DNA of 64,000 bases from Caulobacter sp. Its GTDB lineage: Bacteria > Pseudomonadota > Alphaproteobacteria > Caulobacterales > Caulobacteraceae. Shown piece after piece: positions 8,740 through 19,696 of this stretch. Numbering within the stretch: position 1 is the stretch's first letter; every line of letters begins with the position of its first letter. The notes beneath the pieces were generated by a model. The model made no database searches and was not told the DNA's origin. It saw nothing but the letters and a program-made list of their open reading frames with translations. The position numbers and the translations under genes were made by a program. Location of the stretch: contig NZ_JAGIBH010000011.1 of assembly GCF_017744445.1 (NCBI RefSeq), forward strand, positions 178,948 through 242,947, given 5' to 3'.

Positions 8740-11242
8740 GGTCGACCTGACCAATTGCGACCGGGAGCCGATCCATATCCTCGGCTCGGTGCAGCCGTTC
8801 GGCTTCCTGCTGGCCGTCAATTCCGACTGGGTCGTGGTGCATGCCTCGACCACCAGCCTGCGCTATCTGGGCCTGTCGCCCGAGGACCTGCTGGGCCGGC
8901 CGCTGACCCAGGTGATGAGCGGCCACGCCATCCATAATATCCGCGGCCGCCTGCAGATCATGCGCGGCGCCGACGCGGTCGAGCGGATGTTCGGCCAGCC
9001 CCTGGTCGACGGCGGCGAGGATTTCGACCTCGCCCTGCACTATTCCGGCCGCCTGCTGATCGTCGAGGGCGAGCCCAGCCGGGCCGACGCCCTGATCGAG
9101 GCCGCCTCGGCCGTGCGTTCGATGACGACGCGCATCGCCGCTCGCCCGACCTTCGAGGAGTTCTGCCACGAGGCCGCCCGCCAGGTGCGCGCCCTGACCG
9201 AGTTCGACCGGGTCATGGTCTATCGCTTCAGCCACGACGGCGCGGGCGAGGTGATCGCCGAGTCGGTGCGGCCGGGCATCGGCTCGTTCCTGGGCCAGCG
9301 CTATCCGGCCCAGGACATTCCGGTGCAGGCCCGCGCCCTCTACGAGCGCAACTGGCTGCGGATCATCGCCGACGTCGACGCCGAGGTCTCGCCGATCATC
9401 CCCGAGGTCAGCCCGTCCGGCGAGCCCGTCGACCTGTCGATGAGCATGCTGCGGGCCGTCTCGCCGATCCACATCGAGTACCTGCGCAACATGGGCGTGG
9501 CCGCCTCGCTGTCGATCTCGATCCTGCGCGACGGCAAGCTGTGGGGGCTGTTCGCCTGCCACCACTACGCCCCCAAGCACATCAGCTATGAGCGCCGCAC
9601 GGCCGCCGAGCTGTTTGGCCAGCTGTTCTCGCTGACCCTGGAGAGCCGCGAGCGCGAGATCGAGACCCGGCGCATGGCCGAGGCCCGCAACCTGCACGAC
9701 CGCATGATGAACGCGGTGGTCAAGTCCAACGCTGGGGCCGACAGCCTCAGCCCCTATCTGGACGACCTGTGCCGCCTGGTGCACTGCGACGGCCTGGCCC
9801 TGTGGCTGGAAGGTCGCCTGACCCTGCGCGACTCCACGCCCGACGCCAGCGACGTCCACACCCTGATCCGGGTGCTGCGCGACAAGGACACCCACTCGGT
9901 CTTCGCCACCAACGAGATCGCCGCGCTGCTGCCGTCGGCGGCGGCCTGGACGGGCAAGGCGGCGGGCATGATGGCCGTGCCGCTGTCGCGGGCCCCGCGC
10001 GACTACCTGATCTTCTTCCGCAAGGAGGAGGCCCAGGCCGTGGTCTGGGCGGGCAAGCCGGCCAAGCTGGTGCAGGTGGGGCCGCTGGGCGATCGCCTGA
10101 CCCCGCGCAAGAGCTTCGAGGCCTGGGAAGAGACCGTGCGCGGCCAGAGCCGTCCGTGGACCACGACCGAGCGCTCCCTGGCCGAGAGCATGCGCGCCAG
10201 CCTGCTGGAGATCGTCTTCCGCCTGACCGACCTGGCCGACGAGGAGCGCCAGCGCGCCAACCAGCGCCAGGAACTGCTGATCGCCGAATTGAACCACCGG
10301 GTGCGCAACATCCTGGGTTTGATCCGCGGCCTGATCAGCCAGAGCCGGTCCGGCGTCGACACCGTCGAGGCGTTCGCCGAGGTGGTCGGCGGCCGCGTCC
10401 AGGCCCTGGCCCGCGCCCACGACCAGATCACCCGCCATCAGTGGGGACCAGGCGCCCTCAGCGACCTGATCACCGCCGAAGCCGAGGCCTATCTGTCGAA
10501 CAAGGCCGAGCGCGTGAAGCTGAACGGTGCGCCGATCGCCCTGGCCCCGGACGCCTTCTCGATCCTGTCCCTGGTCATCCACGAACTGATGACCAACTCG
10601 GCCAAGTACGGCGCCCTGTGCGACCAGCGCGGCCAGGTCTCGATCGACTGGGTGCGCGACGCCAAGGGCGACCTGATCATCGACTGGCGCGAGAAGGACG
10701 GCCCCCTGGTCATCCCGCCGACGCGCCGGGGCTTCGGCTCGACCATCATCGAGCACTCGATCCCGCACGACCTGGATGGCGAGGTCGAGCTCGACTACCG
10801 CCCCGAGGGCTTCCAGGCCCGCATCCGCATCCCCGGCCGTTATGTCTCCACCGAAGGCGTCACCGCCGCCGTGAACCAGCCGCGCCGCGCCGACACGCCG
10901 GTGCGAGCGCCCGAGACCATGCTGGTGCTGGAAGACAACATGATCATCGCCCTCGACCTGGAGGACATGCTCACCCGCCTGGGCGTCAAGCAGATCACGG
11001 TCGCCTCCAGCGTCGGCCAGGCGATGGACGCCCTGGCCGAGGGCTTGCCGCCGTTCGCGATCCTGGACGTCAATCTGGGCCAGGAAACCAGCTTCCCGGT
11101 CGCCGAGGCCCTACAGGACGCCGGCGTGCCGTTCGCTTTCGGCACGGGGTTTGGGGACAGCGCGGCGTTCCCGGAGCGGTTTAAGGACGTGCCGGTGTTG
11201 CAGAAGCCGTATAGCGCCGAGAGCGTGCGGGCGCTGTTCTAG
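8708..11242 (+). CDS. bphP: Bacteriophytochrome HWE-type histidine kinase with C-terminal receiver
   Basis: This is an 844-residue red/far-red photoreceptor. The order is PAS2 (about 10-120), GAF (about 135-310), PHY (about 330-500), an HWE histidine kinase (about 515-720) and a receiver (about 735-844). Cys17 in LTNCDREPIHILGSVQPFG is the biliverdin attachment site of bacterial phytochromes. The GAF holds YPAQDIPVQAR, a variant of PASDIP, and WGLFACHHYAPKH. The phospho-accepting His530 is in AELNHRVRNILG, the HWE-family H-box. The receiver Asp787 is in ILDVNLG, with the conserved late Lys in VLQKPYS. ATG 8708 has GGAAG upstream. The upstream GSR-like promoter and the HWE kinase type suggest, as inference, an input to stress signalling. 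Confidence 0.93.
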   Translation: MSELAPMSGFEVDLTNCDREPIHILGSVQPFGFLLAVNSDWVVVHASTTSLRYLGLSPEDLLGRPLTQVMSGHAIHNIRGRLQIMRGADAVERMFGQPLVDGGEDFDLALHYSGRLLIVEGEPSRADALIEAASAVRSMTTRIAARPTFEEFCHEAARQVRALTEFDRVMVYRFSHDGAGEVIAESVRPGIGSFLGQRYPAQDIPVQARALYERNWLRIIADVDAEVSPIIPEVSPSGEPVDLSMSMLRAVSPIHIEYLRNMGVAASLSISILRDGKLWGLFACHHYAPKHISYERRTAAELFGQLFSLTLESREREIETRRMAEARNLHDRMMNAVVKSNAGADSLSPYLDDLCRLVHCDGLALWLEGRLTLRDSTPDASDVHTLIRVLRDKDTHSVFATNEIAALLPSAAAWTGKAAGMMAVPLSRAPRDYLIFFRKEEAQAVVWAGKPAKLVQVGPLGDRLTPRKSFEAWEETVRGQSRPWTTTERSLAESMRASLLEIVFRLTDLADEERQRANQRQELLIAELNHRVRNILGLIRGLISQSRSGVDTVEAFAEVVGGRVQALARAHDQITRHQWGPGALSDLITAEAEAYLSNKAERVKLNGAPIALAPDAFSILSLVIHELMTNSAKYGALCDQRGQVSIDWVRDAKGDLIIDWREKDGPLVIPPTRRGFGSTIIEHSIPHDLDGEVELDYRPEGFQARIRIPGRYVSTEGVTAAVNQPRRADTPVRAPETMLVLEDNMIIALDLEDMLTRLGVKQITVASSVGQAMDALAEGLPPFAILDVNLGQETSFPVAEALQDAGVPFAFGTGFGDSAAFPERFKDVPVLQKPYSAESVRALF

Positions 11243-11465
11243 GCGGATCCCAAGGTCGGCGCGACCCTGGTCGGACATTCAGCACGTCCGAAGTCTTCGC
11301 CAACCAAAAGGATTGGCTGTCAGGCCACACGGTCAGAATGACGTAAGGTCGGCAGATTGGCTGCAGGTCAATGGCTGCTCCAGACCCGTTGCGGAAGTTG
11401 GGAGGGTCCGCTAGCCGCCAGCCTCACTGGAGGCGGGCGACATCGTTCTCAAACGTCACAGCTCC

Positions 11466-12623
11466 TCACCTTTCGTAGTTGGCCATTGCGTCCTTCCGGG
11501 CGCGCTCCCAGTCCGAGATGAGCTTCTGACCATCTTGCCATTGCGTAGGCTCGACAGGGGCGGAGAGGATTTTGCCCCATTGAGCCATCACGCCCTGTTC
11601 GGCGCCAGCGAAAGAGAAATCGTTCAGATAGCCCCGGTGGAGCATGAAGCGCAGGAACCGGGCGCAACCGGCGGGAAGGCTCTTACCCTTTAGAGATTGG
11701 CCGTAGAGCCATAGCGCCGTGTCGGCCATCTGGATGCCAGGGCTATCCTCATCCTTGAAGATCTTAAACTGGCTACCTGGGTTGAGTTGTACGGACCAAA
11801 TTTCCCCCGCGTGTCTGATCGGCTCGGGCGATGCGTTTGCATGGAGCTCATGCCAATAGGTGAGCATGGCCTGGAACTCGTTTGTCTCATCGTGGACAAT
11901 GGTCGAGTATTTTTTCTTCCGCTCCCTTGCAAATTGGTCGAGGCCGCGCAGTAGGCCCATAAAACCCACGAGGTTCGGGAAGTGGCCCTGTTTGGCGGCC
12001 TTCTGCTCTATGATCACAACCTCAATGCACTCGGGATGCGCTATCACCCAGTCCAGGCCTTCGCCCAGAACCTCGCGTGAGCGCGCGTCGGGAATGATCT
12101 TCAGGCGCGCCTTGAGCTTCTCGCAGATGCCGGGGATGCGTTTGGTCGCCTCGGCCTTGCGGCTGATCAGTATGAAGTCCCAGAAATCGCGCGCGATCTC
12201 GTCGTTTACCACGTACGCCAGCTTGAAGGCCAGCGCCAGCTTCAGCGGCCGGATATTGTAGTGGTGCCAGGCGACGCCTGCGTTCTCACCGGAATCGAAG
12301 AACACATCGAACATCTTGGCGGCCAATAGGTAGCGCTTCTCGACGCGGGAAACGAAGATGTGGGCGTCGGCTGCAATGAGGATATCGACTAGTTCGCCGG
12401 CCACCGTCTCAAGGCGCCCGATTCCGAGCTCGTTCGCATGGATGGCGCTATGGCCGAGGCGCTGAGCGACTTCCGAGACGCGCGGACCCCAGCGAGCGTC
12501 AAAGTCGCCCTTGGTGACTAAGGCCGCGGTAAAGAAATCCGGCTGGGCCTCATCAAAGATGTTCTTCCCGGTGTTTCCGGACTCGTCGATGTAGGCGAAC
12601 AGCGGCTGTTTCGACTCGCCCAT
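11466..12623 (-). CDS. DUF3800 domain protein of unknown function
   Basis: This 385-residue protein is recognised as DUF3800 from its N-terminal FAYIDESGNTG, an acidic DESG motif after a beta strand, and scattered acidic residues later (IVHDETNEFQ, FKDEDSPGIQMADTALW). The IQMADxxxW block is also typical of this family. No biochemical function is firmly established for the family, and members are often found in variable genome regions. The gene and its flanks look less GC-rich than neighbours by eye, with A/T-ending codons, consistent with acquisition. It stands alone with about 200 bases of noncoding DNA on each side. No phage or transposon genes are adjacent. Confidence 0.8.
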   Translation of the reverse strand: MGESKQPLFAYIDESGNTGKNIFDEAQPDFFTAALVTKGDFDARWGPRVSEVAQRLGHSAIHANELGIGRLETVAGELVDILIAADAHIFVSRVEKRYLLAAKMFDVFFDSGENAGVAWHHYNIRPLKLALAFKLAYVVNDEIARDFWDFILISRKAEATKRIPGICEKLKARLKIIPDARSREVLGEGLDWVIAHPECIEVVIIEQKAAKQGHFPNLVGFMGLLRGLDQFARERKKKYSTIVHDETNEFQAMLTYWHELHANASPEPIRHAGEIWSVQLNPGSQFKIFKDEDSPGIQMADTALWLYGQSLKGKSLPAGCARFLRFMLHRGYLNDFSFAGAEQGVMAQWGKILSAPVEPTQWQDGQKLISDWERARKDAMANYER

Positions 12624-12820
12624 TGCTTGGCTCCTCCCTTCTCTTGAGCAGCATTAAGAGGCAACTAGCTGAGCAGTGGAAGGGGGGAGGGGCCTGAGCC
12701 ACTGCTGACCTGCGCCCCTAGTCCATACGCAAACGTCGGGTTCCGGCGCATCTGCCAAAGGTCGCAAGCCACCCATTGCGGATCTTGAGTTGGTTGGCTT
12801 CTTGCTGGTCGCCTCGCCTC

Positions 12821-13231
12821 CTAATCCAAGAGGAACCTCTCCCGCTGCCCCTCCGTCGGGACCATGCAGCAGTCCTTCTTGCCCATCAGCCGGTAGCGGT
12901 TACGGGCGATCCAGTCATAGGCCGCGTCCGCCGGACCGCGCGGCAGGCGGTCAATGAAGGCCAGCCAGCGCCAGGGCACCTCGAGGCGACGCAACAGCGC
13001 GCCGATGGCGGCGGTCTTGGCCAGGGCCTGGCCGTGGTCGAGGAACAGGAAGCTTTCGGGCGTCTCTGGATCGATGCCGTGCTTCACAGCCAACTCTCGG
13101 CCATACGACGACTGGATGGGGGTGAAGCGGATGACGCCTTTGCGGTCCAGGCGCAGCACCGCCTGCACCGAGCCCGTGCAGAAGTTGCAGACGCCGTCGA
13201 ACAACCACAGGCCATCAGGCTCTTCGCTCAT
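12821..13231 (-). CDS. DCC-family (DUF393) thiol-disulfide oxidoreductase-like protein
   Basis: This 136-residue protein begins WLFDGVCNFCTGSVQAVLRLD. It carries the DxxCxxC signature (DGVCNFC) that names the DCC family, which is related to thioredoxin folds. It continues with IRFTPIQSSYG, SFLFLDHGQAL and an RxxYDWIARNRYRLMGKKDCC tail, all standard for DUF393. The redox partner is unknown. Its ATG overlaps the TGA of the upstream START-like gene by four bases (13228-13231), so the two form one operon. The length is normal for the family. Confidence 0.9.
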   Translation of the reverse strand: MSEEPDGLWLFDGVCNFCTGSVQAVLRLDRKGVIRFTPIQSSYGRELAVKHGIDPETPESFLFLDHGQALAKTAAIGALLRRLEVPWRWLAFIDRLPRGPADAAYDWIARNRYRLMGKKDCCMVPTEGQRERFLLD

Positions 13232-13803
13232 CCGCCCTCGCACTCGCGTCGCAGCGCCTTGAGCGAGCTGGGCACGTCCTTGCGCATCATGGCGCTGATC
13301 ATGCCGGCCGGGGCGGGGAAGGGCGAGCTGGCCCACATGTCGTAGGTGACGCGGGTGCGCCGGCCGCCGTCCAGGGGTTCGAGCCGCCAGGATCCGTCGC
13401 AGGCGCGGATGTCGCCGCCGATGCAGGTGAAGTGGATCTCGCGATCCGGCGTCAGGGTCACGCGCGAGGTCGAACGCAAGGTCGGCAGGAAGAAACTCCA
13501 GCGCACCGTGTGCTCGCGAATCTCGGTCCCGTCGGGGGCGCGCGAGACGACGCGGCAGCTCTTGACCCCAGGGCTCATGCGGGCGGCCAGATCGCAATCG
13601 AGGATGACGCGGAAGACCACGGAGGGCGGGGCGGCGATGTCGACGCTGGCCCGCACCGTGCCGCGGCCGCGATTGTCGGCCTGGGCCTCGACCGTGATGC
13701 CGTCGCCCTTCGTCTCCCACTCGGCGTCGGCCCCCTGAGCCTTGGAAGGGGCGGGACCCGCCAGGGCGATCACGAGCAGGAAGGGAGCAAGCCGGCGCAT
13801 CAT
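13228..13803 (-). CDS. Exported SRPBCC / START-like domain protein
   Basis: This protein has about 191 residues and a signal peptide (MMRRLAPFLLVIALAGPAPSKAQ). The mature part is one SRPBCC fold, the lipid/hydrophobic-ligand cavity domain: VRASVDIAAPPSVVFRVILDCDLAARMSP is the start pattern shared with polyketide cyclase/START members, followed by beta-sheet and the long C-terminal helix from GMISAMMRKD. The ligand is unknown. ATG 13803 is preferred; a TTG at 13809 adds two residues. It is translationally coupled to the DCC gene by a TCAT (ATGA) overlap. Its upstream neighbour acs is on the same strand, 31 bases away. Confidence 0.83.
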   Translation of the reverse strand: MMRRLAPFLLVIALAGPAPSKAQGADAEWETKGDGITVEAQADNRGRGTVRASVDIAAPPSVVFRVILDCDLAARMSPGVKSCRVVSRAPDGTEIREHTVRWSFFLPTLRSTSRVTLTPDREIHFTCIGGDIRACDGSWRLEPLDGGRRTRVTYDMWASSPFPAPAGMISAMMRKDVPSSLKALRRECEGG

Positions 13804-13834
13804 GCTCAAGCTAACGCAGCCGGCTTACCGATGG

Positions 13835-15775
<1,941 letters not shown>

Positions 15776-15906
15776 GCCGCCTACTCCCTTGGTCTTGTTG
15801 CGGCGGAGTTATGCCCTGTGACGATGACGGCGCAAGCAGACCAATGCGGTTTCTTGCGTCAACGCCACGCGAGGTCCAGATGAAGGGCATCGCCTAGGAG
15901 TTTCCC

Positions 15907-16662
15907 ATGCTGCTTGCCCTGTCGACCTGGTCCGAGATCGAGACCCGCCTGAAGACCAGCCAGACCGTGGTGGTGCCGATCGGTTCGAACGAGCAGCACG
16001 GGCCGACGGGCCTCTTGGGCACCGATTGGCTGTGCCCGGAGATCATCGCCCACGAGGCCAGCAAGCGGGCGGGCGATCGCATCCTGGTCGCCCCAACCTT
16101 CAATATCGGCATGGCCCAGCATCACCTGGCCTTCCCGGGCACCATCTTCCTGCGGCCTTCGACCTTCATCGCCGCGATTGGCGACTGGGTCCGGTCGCTG
16201 GGCGCGCATGGCTTCACGAAGATCTATTTCCTGAACGGCCACGGCGGCAATGTCGCCTCGATCGAGGCGGCGTTCTCCGAGATCTATGCCGACTACAGCT
16301 TCCGCCAGACCCGTGCGCCGTTCGCGCTGAAGCTGAAGAACTGGTGGGACCTGGCCGGCGTCAACGCCCTGGCCAACCGACAATTCCCGACCGGCCACGG
16401 CTCGCATGCCACCCCGTCCGAGATCGCCGTGACCCAGTGGGCCTATCCGGAGACGATCAAGACCACGGCCTATGAGCCCAAGATCGCCCCGACGGGCCCG
16501 ATCCGCGAGGCCCTGGACTTCCGCGCCCGCTACGCCGACGGCCGCATGGGTTCGGACCCGGCTCAGGCCACGCCCGAGAAGGGCGGCGAGCTGGTGGACA
16601 TGGCCGCCAACGCCCTGTTGGAAGACATCGCCGCGTTCGGAGCGGAGAAGGCGCCAGGTTGA
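15907..16662 (+). CDS. Creatininase-family amidohydrolase
   Basis: This 251-residue protein belongs to the creatininase / creatinine amidohydrolase fold, a family of Mn/Zn hydrolases acting on cyclic amides. It shows IGSNEQHGP (metal ligands Glu29 and His31), Asp40 in GTDW, the loop AQHHLAFPGT and the glycine-rich FLNGHGGN, with HATPSEIA later. Actual substrates of the family include creatinine, 3-dehydro-scyllo-inosose and pyrrolopyrimidine intermediates, and sequence alone does not decide between them. GGAG lies upstream of ATG 15907. No neighbouring pathway genes point to a substrate; an inverted-repeat element follows. Confidence 0.86.
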   Translation: MLLALSTWSEIETRLKTSQTVVVPIGSNEQHGPTGLLGTDWLCPEIIAHEASKRAGDRILVAPTFNIGMAQHHLAFPGTIFLRPSTFIAAIGDWVRSLGAHGFTKIYFLNGHGGNVASIEAAFSEIYADYSFRQTRAPFALKLKNWWDLAGVNALANRQFPTGHGSHATPSEIAVTQWAYPETIKTTAYEPKIAPTGPIREALDFRARYADGRMGSDPAQATPEKGGELVDMAANALLEDIAAFGAEKAPG

Positions 16663-16685
16663 TCGCGGCGTTTCCCCTTTTCATC

Positions 16686-16823
16686 GCCTCCCTAGGCCTT
16701 GTGCCTAGGGCCCATCGTTCCGCCGGCTTTGCGTGAAACGAAGCGCTGCAACGCTGGCGGCGCCTTCCGATCGATGCTGCGCCCAGCGGCGCCATGGGTC
16801 CCAGGCACAAGGCCTGGGAAGGC
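16686..16823. repeat. REP-like paired inverted repeat, family C copy 1
   Basis: The left arm (16686-16715) and right arm (16794-16823) are imperfect reverse complements of about 30 bases built on CCTAGG-CCTTGTG-CCTAGG. Each arm is itself a hairpin. The same arms recur at 22501-22638 and 46530-46668. The element lies between convergent genes. Confidence 0.85.
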
Positions 16824-16846
16824 AGGTTTAGTGGAGCTGAGGAAAC

Positions 16847-17824
16847 TCAAGCTTCCACCACCCGCCGCGCGATCACGGGCTGGCCGTGGCGCGCGGCCAT
16901 GATCTCGCCGATCACCGCCACGGCCACCTCGAACGGGGCCTTGCCGCCCAGGTCGAGGCCGATCGGGGCGTGGAGCTTGGCGAGGTCGCGGTCGGTCAGG
17001 CCGGCCGCCTTCAGCCGCGCCAGCCGCTCGGGCAGGCGACGCCGCGCGCCCAGCAGGCCGACATAGGGCGCGGGCGAGGGCAGGGCGGCCATCACGGCGT
17101 CGTGGTCCAGCTCCATATCGTGGCCGCAGACGGCGACGGCGGTCCAGGCGTCCAGGCCGATCGCGGCCAAGGCCTCGCCGGCGGCTTCGCGGCGATAGGC
17201 CACGTCGGCCAAAGGCGGCGGGGTTTCCGGTCCTTTCGGCCGCACCAGATGCGTCTCGAAGCCCGACTGCGCGCCGAGGCTCGCGACGGCCAGGGCGGTC
17301 GGATCGCCACCCAGCACGATCAGGCGCGGCGTCGGGTCATAGGCGCGCTCGAAGGCGCCGGCCCACAAGGCCTGCGGCTCCTCGACGCACAGACGCTTGA
17401 AGCCGTCCGTAACCCAGAAGGCCGGGGCGCGGGCGGCGGCCAGGTCCAGCAGGGTGCGGGCGGCCGGATCGTCGGGCGCGATCTTCTCCACCAGGATCTC
17501 GATGCGCGCGCCGCACAGCAGGCGGATGTCCGGCCAGGGACTGCCTTCGCCATAAACCAGGCGGCGCGGCTGGCCGTCGGCGAGGCAGGCGCGAGCGTGG
17601 GTCTCGACGTCGGCCTCGATGCAACCTCCGGACAAGAAGCCCGAAACAATTTTTTCGCCGAACACCATCTGGGCCCCGACCGGACGCGGTCCGCCGCCGC
17701 CCAGGGCGATGATGGTGGCGAGGGCCGCGGGGCCTCGGGAAAGCGCCGCAGCCAAGGCGGGGCGGGCGTCGTCGGCCATGCCGTGCATCGGCCAGGCGTC
17801 GTCGAAGAAGGCGTCGGTCATCAT
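16847..17824 (-). CDS. xdhC: XdhC/CoxI-family protein, lone copy
   Basis: This protein has about 325 residues and two parts. The N-terminal XdhC_CoxI domain includes the VGAQMVF and SGGCIEADVE blocks, and a C-terminal Rossmann-like XdhC_C domain includes RLIVLGGDPTALAVA and YVGLLGARRR. XdhC proteins bind, and sulfurate or insert, the molybdenum cofactor for xanthine-dehydrogenase-family enzymes. No xdhA/xdhB-type gene is present in this window, so the client is elsewhere. The start is ATG 17824 (MMTDAFF); the frame continues far upstream, but that part lies opposite the aldo/keto reductase gene and is not XdhC-like. It is divergently arranged with the aldo/keto reductase. Confidence 0.87.
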   Translation of the reverse strand: MMTDAFFDDAWPMHGMADDARPALAAALSRGPAALATIIALGGGGPRPVGAQMVFGEKIVSGFLSGGCIEADVETHARACLADGQPRRLVYGEGSPWPDIRLLCGARIEILVEKIAPDDPAARTLLDLAAARAPAFWVTDGFKRLCVEEPQALWAGAFERAYDPTPRLIVLGGDPTALAVASLGAQSGFETHLVRPKGPETPPPLADVAYRREAAGEALAAIGLDAWTAVAVCGHDMELDHDAVMAALPSPAPYVGLLGARRRLPERLARLKAAGLTDRDLAKLHAPIGLDLGGKAPFEVAVAVIGEIMAARHGQPVIARRVVEA

Positions 17825-17914
17825 GGCGATGTTAACGCCTCGGCAAGTTTCCAGAAACCGGATGTTCAAACCTTGGCGCGTACCGTTCGCGTCTGTTGGT
17901 GTTTTCGCGCACGG

Positions 17915-18799
17915 ATGGCGATGTCCATTTCGGTCACAAAACTCGGTCTGGCTGCGGCCCAGTTCGGCCTCGACGGCGGTAGCTCGTCGGCGCCGCGCGG
18001 CCGTTCGCCCGAAGCCGAGACGCGCGACATCCTCAATATCGCCGCCCGCGCTCGCCTGTCGGTGCTGGACGCCTCGGGGCTGTTCGGCCGCGCCGAGACC
18101 GTGCTGGGCGACCTGATTCCGCGCCCGGTCCCGTTCCGCGTCACCATCGCCACGGCCCGCGCCGATCGCGGTCCCGACTTTGTCGAGGCCGAGGCCCGCG
18201 CCACGCTGCGCCGCATCGGTGTCGAGCGCGCCGATTCGATCATCGTCCATTCGCCCTCGGAACTGTGCGGTCCGCACGGCGCGGCCCTGTGGGACCGCCT
18301 GCACCGCCTGAAGGACCAGGGCCTGTTCGCCAAGATCGGCGTCGCGGCCCACGCCACCGACGATCCGGTCGGCGTCGCCAAGCGCTTCAAGCCCGACATC
18401 CTGCAAGCCCCGGCCAGCTTGCTCGACCAGCGCCTGCTGGCCGACGGCTCGCTGCAACGCATCGCCGGCATGGGCGTCGAGGTGCACCTGCGCTCGATCT
18501 TCCTGAACGGCTTGCTATTCCTGCCACCCGATCGCGTCCCGGCCCAGCTGAAGGGCGCCTCGGGCCGTCTGTCGCGCGTGCGCCGCATGATCGCCGAGGG
18601 CCGTTCGGATCCGCTCCAGGCTGCTCTGGGCTTTGCTCTGTCGCGCCCGGAAGGCTCGGCCGTGCTGGTTGGCGTCAACTCGGCCGCCGAGCTGTCGGCT
18701 GTCGTGGCCGCCGCCTCGAGCCCGCCGCCGGACCTCGACTGGGACGAGATGGCCATCGACGATCCGGTCGCGCTCGACCCGCGACGTTGGGTCGCCTGA
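17915..18799 (+). CDS. Aldo/keto reductase-family protein
   Basis: This protein has about 294 residues and shows the TIM-barrel strand pattern of aldo/keto reductases: KLGLAAAQFGL (strand 1 with a Gln/Gly turn), VLDASGLFGRAETVLGD (the catalytic-loop position, where canonical enzymes have D and Y), SIIVHSP (the His strand) and LLVGVNSAAEL-like C-terminal NADP loop (AVLVGVNSAAEL). The canonical YG(x)SE tetrad Tyr is replaced here by FGRAE, so reductase activity is uncertain. ATGs at 17915 and 17921 are both possible starts. A terminator follows at 18828. The next gene is SpsF-like; aldo/keto reductases commonly neighbour SpsF in polysaccharide loci. Confidence 0.78.
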   Translation: MAMSISVTKLGLAAAQFGLDGGSSSAPRGRSPEAETRDILNIAARARLSVLDASGLFGRAETVLGDLIPRPVPFRVTIATARADRGPDFVEAEARATLRRIGVERADSIIVHSPSELCGPHGAALWDRLHRLKDQGLFAKIGVAAHATDDPVGVAKRFKPDILQAPASLLDQRLLADGSLQRIAGMGVEVHLRSIFLNGLLFLPPDRVPAQLKGASGRLSRVRRMIAEGRSDPLQAALGFALSRPEGSAVLVGVNSAAELSAVVAAASSPPPDLDWDEMAIDDPVALDPRRWVA

Positions 18800-18827
18800 T
18801 CCACCTCTAGAATCACCAGCGACAGTG

Positions 18828-18853
18828 AAGGCGGCTCAACCAGCCGCCTTTTT
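18828..18853 (+). terminator. Rho-independent terminator after aldo/keto reductase gene
   Basis: AAGGCGGCT pairs with AGCCGCCTT around a 5-base loop, followed by a T run. Confidence 0.9.
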
Positions 18854-18966
18854 CGCGCGCCTTGGTATCGGCGAATTAAGCATGCTGGTTAGCGACCTAT
18901 AAGCTTCTGATTCACATCAGTTTTATGAGTTCGGTCTAGCTTGTTCCCAAGATAGGGAGACGCGTC

Positions 18967-19671
18967 ATGATCCTCGCCGTCCTGCAAGCCCGCATGGGTT
19001 CGTCCCGCCTGCCGGGCAAGTCGATGGCCACCCTCCAGGGCCAGCCGATGATCGTGCGCCAGCTGGAGCGCCTGCGCGGCGCGCGCTGCCTCTCCAAGAT
19101 CATCGTCGCCACCAGCACCGACGCGGCCGACGACGCCCTGGCCGGGTTCCTGGTCTCGCGCGGTCACACGGTGCATCGCGGGGCCGGCGCCGATATCCTG
19201 GCCCGCATCGCCCGCTGCGCCGAGGCGATCAGCTCGGTCAGCCACGTGGTCCGCCTGAAGGGCGACGCGCCGTTCATGGATCCGGGCATCATCGACGACG
19301 CCGTCCGCATGGCCCTGGCCAGCGGCGCCGACTACACGTCCAACCGCGTTCACCGCACCTTCCCGGCCGGGCTCGAGGTCGAAGTGATCAAGGCCAATGT
19401 GTTGCGCGACGCCGCCGCCGAGGAGCGTGACCCGCAGGCCCGCATCTCGCCCACCGCCGCCATCCGCAACCAGCCCCAGCGCTGGAGCCAGGCCCATCTG
19501 AAGGCTGCCCGCGACTGGTCCAAGCTGGACTGGCGGGTCAAGACCGCCGCCGACCTGGCCTTCGCCCGCTCGATCTACGACGCCCTGCACCCGGTCGATC
19601 CGGGCTTCCGCATGGGCGACGTGCTGGACCTGGTCGAGAGCCGTCAGGACATCGCGCGCTTCGCGGCTTAG
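18967..19671 (+). CDS. SpsF-like cytidylyltransferase family protein
   Basis: This 234-residue nucleotidyltransferase has the N-terminal AVLQARMGSSRLPGKSM. The QxRxxSxRLPGK signature is shared by SpsF, NeuA and KdsB CMP-sugar synthetases. It also has MIVRQLERLRG, a VVATSTDAADD strand and VVRLKGDAPFMDP, matching the D/G-D-x-P metal site. SpsF proteins take part in surface-polysaccharide or flagellin-glycan precursor synthesis. The exact sugar is unknown. GGGAG precedes ATG 18967, and the upstream 110 bases are AT-rich and promoter-like. It is probably expressed separately from the preceding gene because of the terminator at 18828. Confidence 0.82.
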   Translation: MILAVLQARMGSSRLPGKSMATLQGQPMIVRQLERLRGARCLSKIIVATSTDAADDALAGFLVSRGHTVHRGAGADILARIARCAEAISSVSHVVRLKGDAPFMDPGIIDDAVRMALASGADYTSNRVHRTFPAGLEVEVIKANVLRDAAAEERDPQARISPTAAIRNQPQRWSQAHLKAARDWSKLDWRVKTAADLAFARSIYDALHPVDPGFRMGDVLDLVESRQDIARFAA

Positions 19672-19696
19672 TCAGTCCTAAACCTCAAACACCCGT

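Noticed and set aside
16847..17824. A xanthine dehydrogenase operon around xdhC
   Set aside because: No large or small molybdenum hydroxylase subunit is encoded in the window.
16847..18487. Long XdhC frame extending upstream to 18487
   Set aside because: The extension lies opposite the aldo/keto reductase gene and has no XdhC-like sequence; ATG 17824 gives the natural start.
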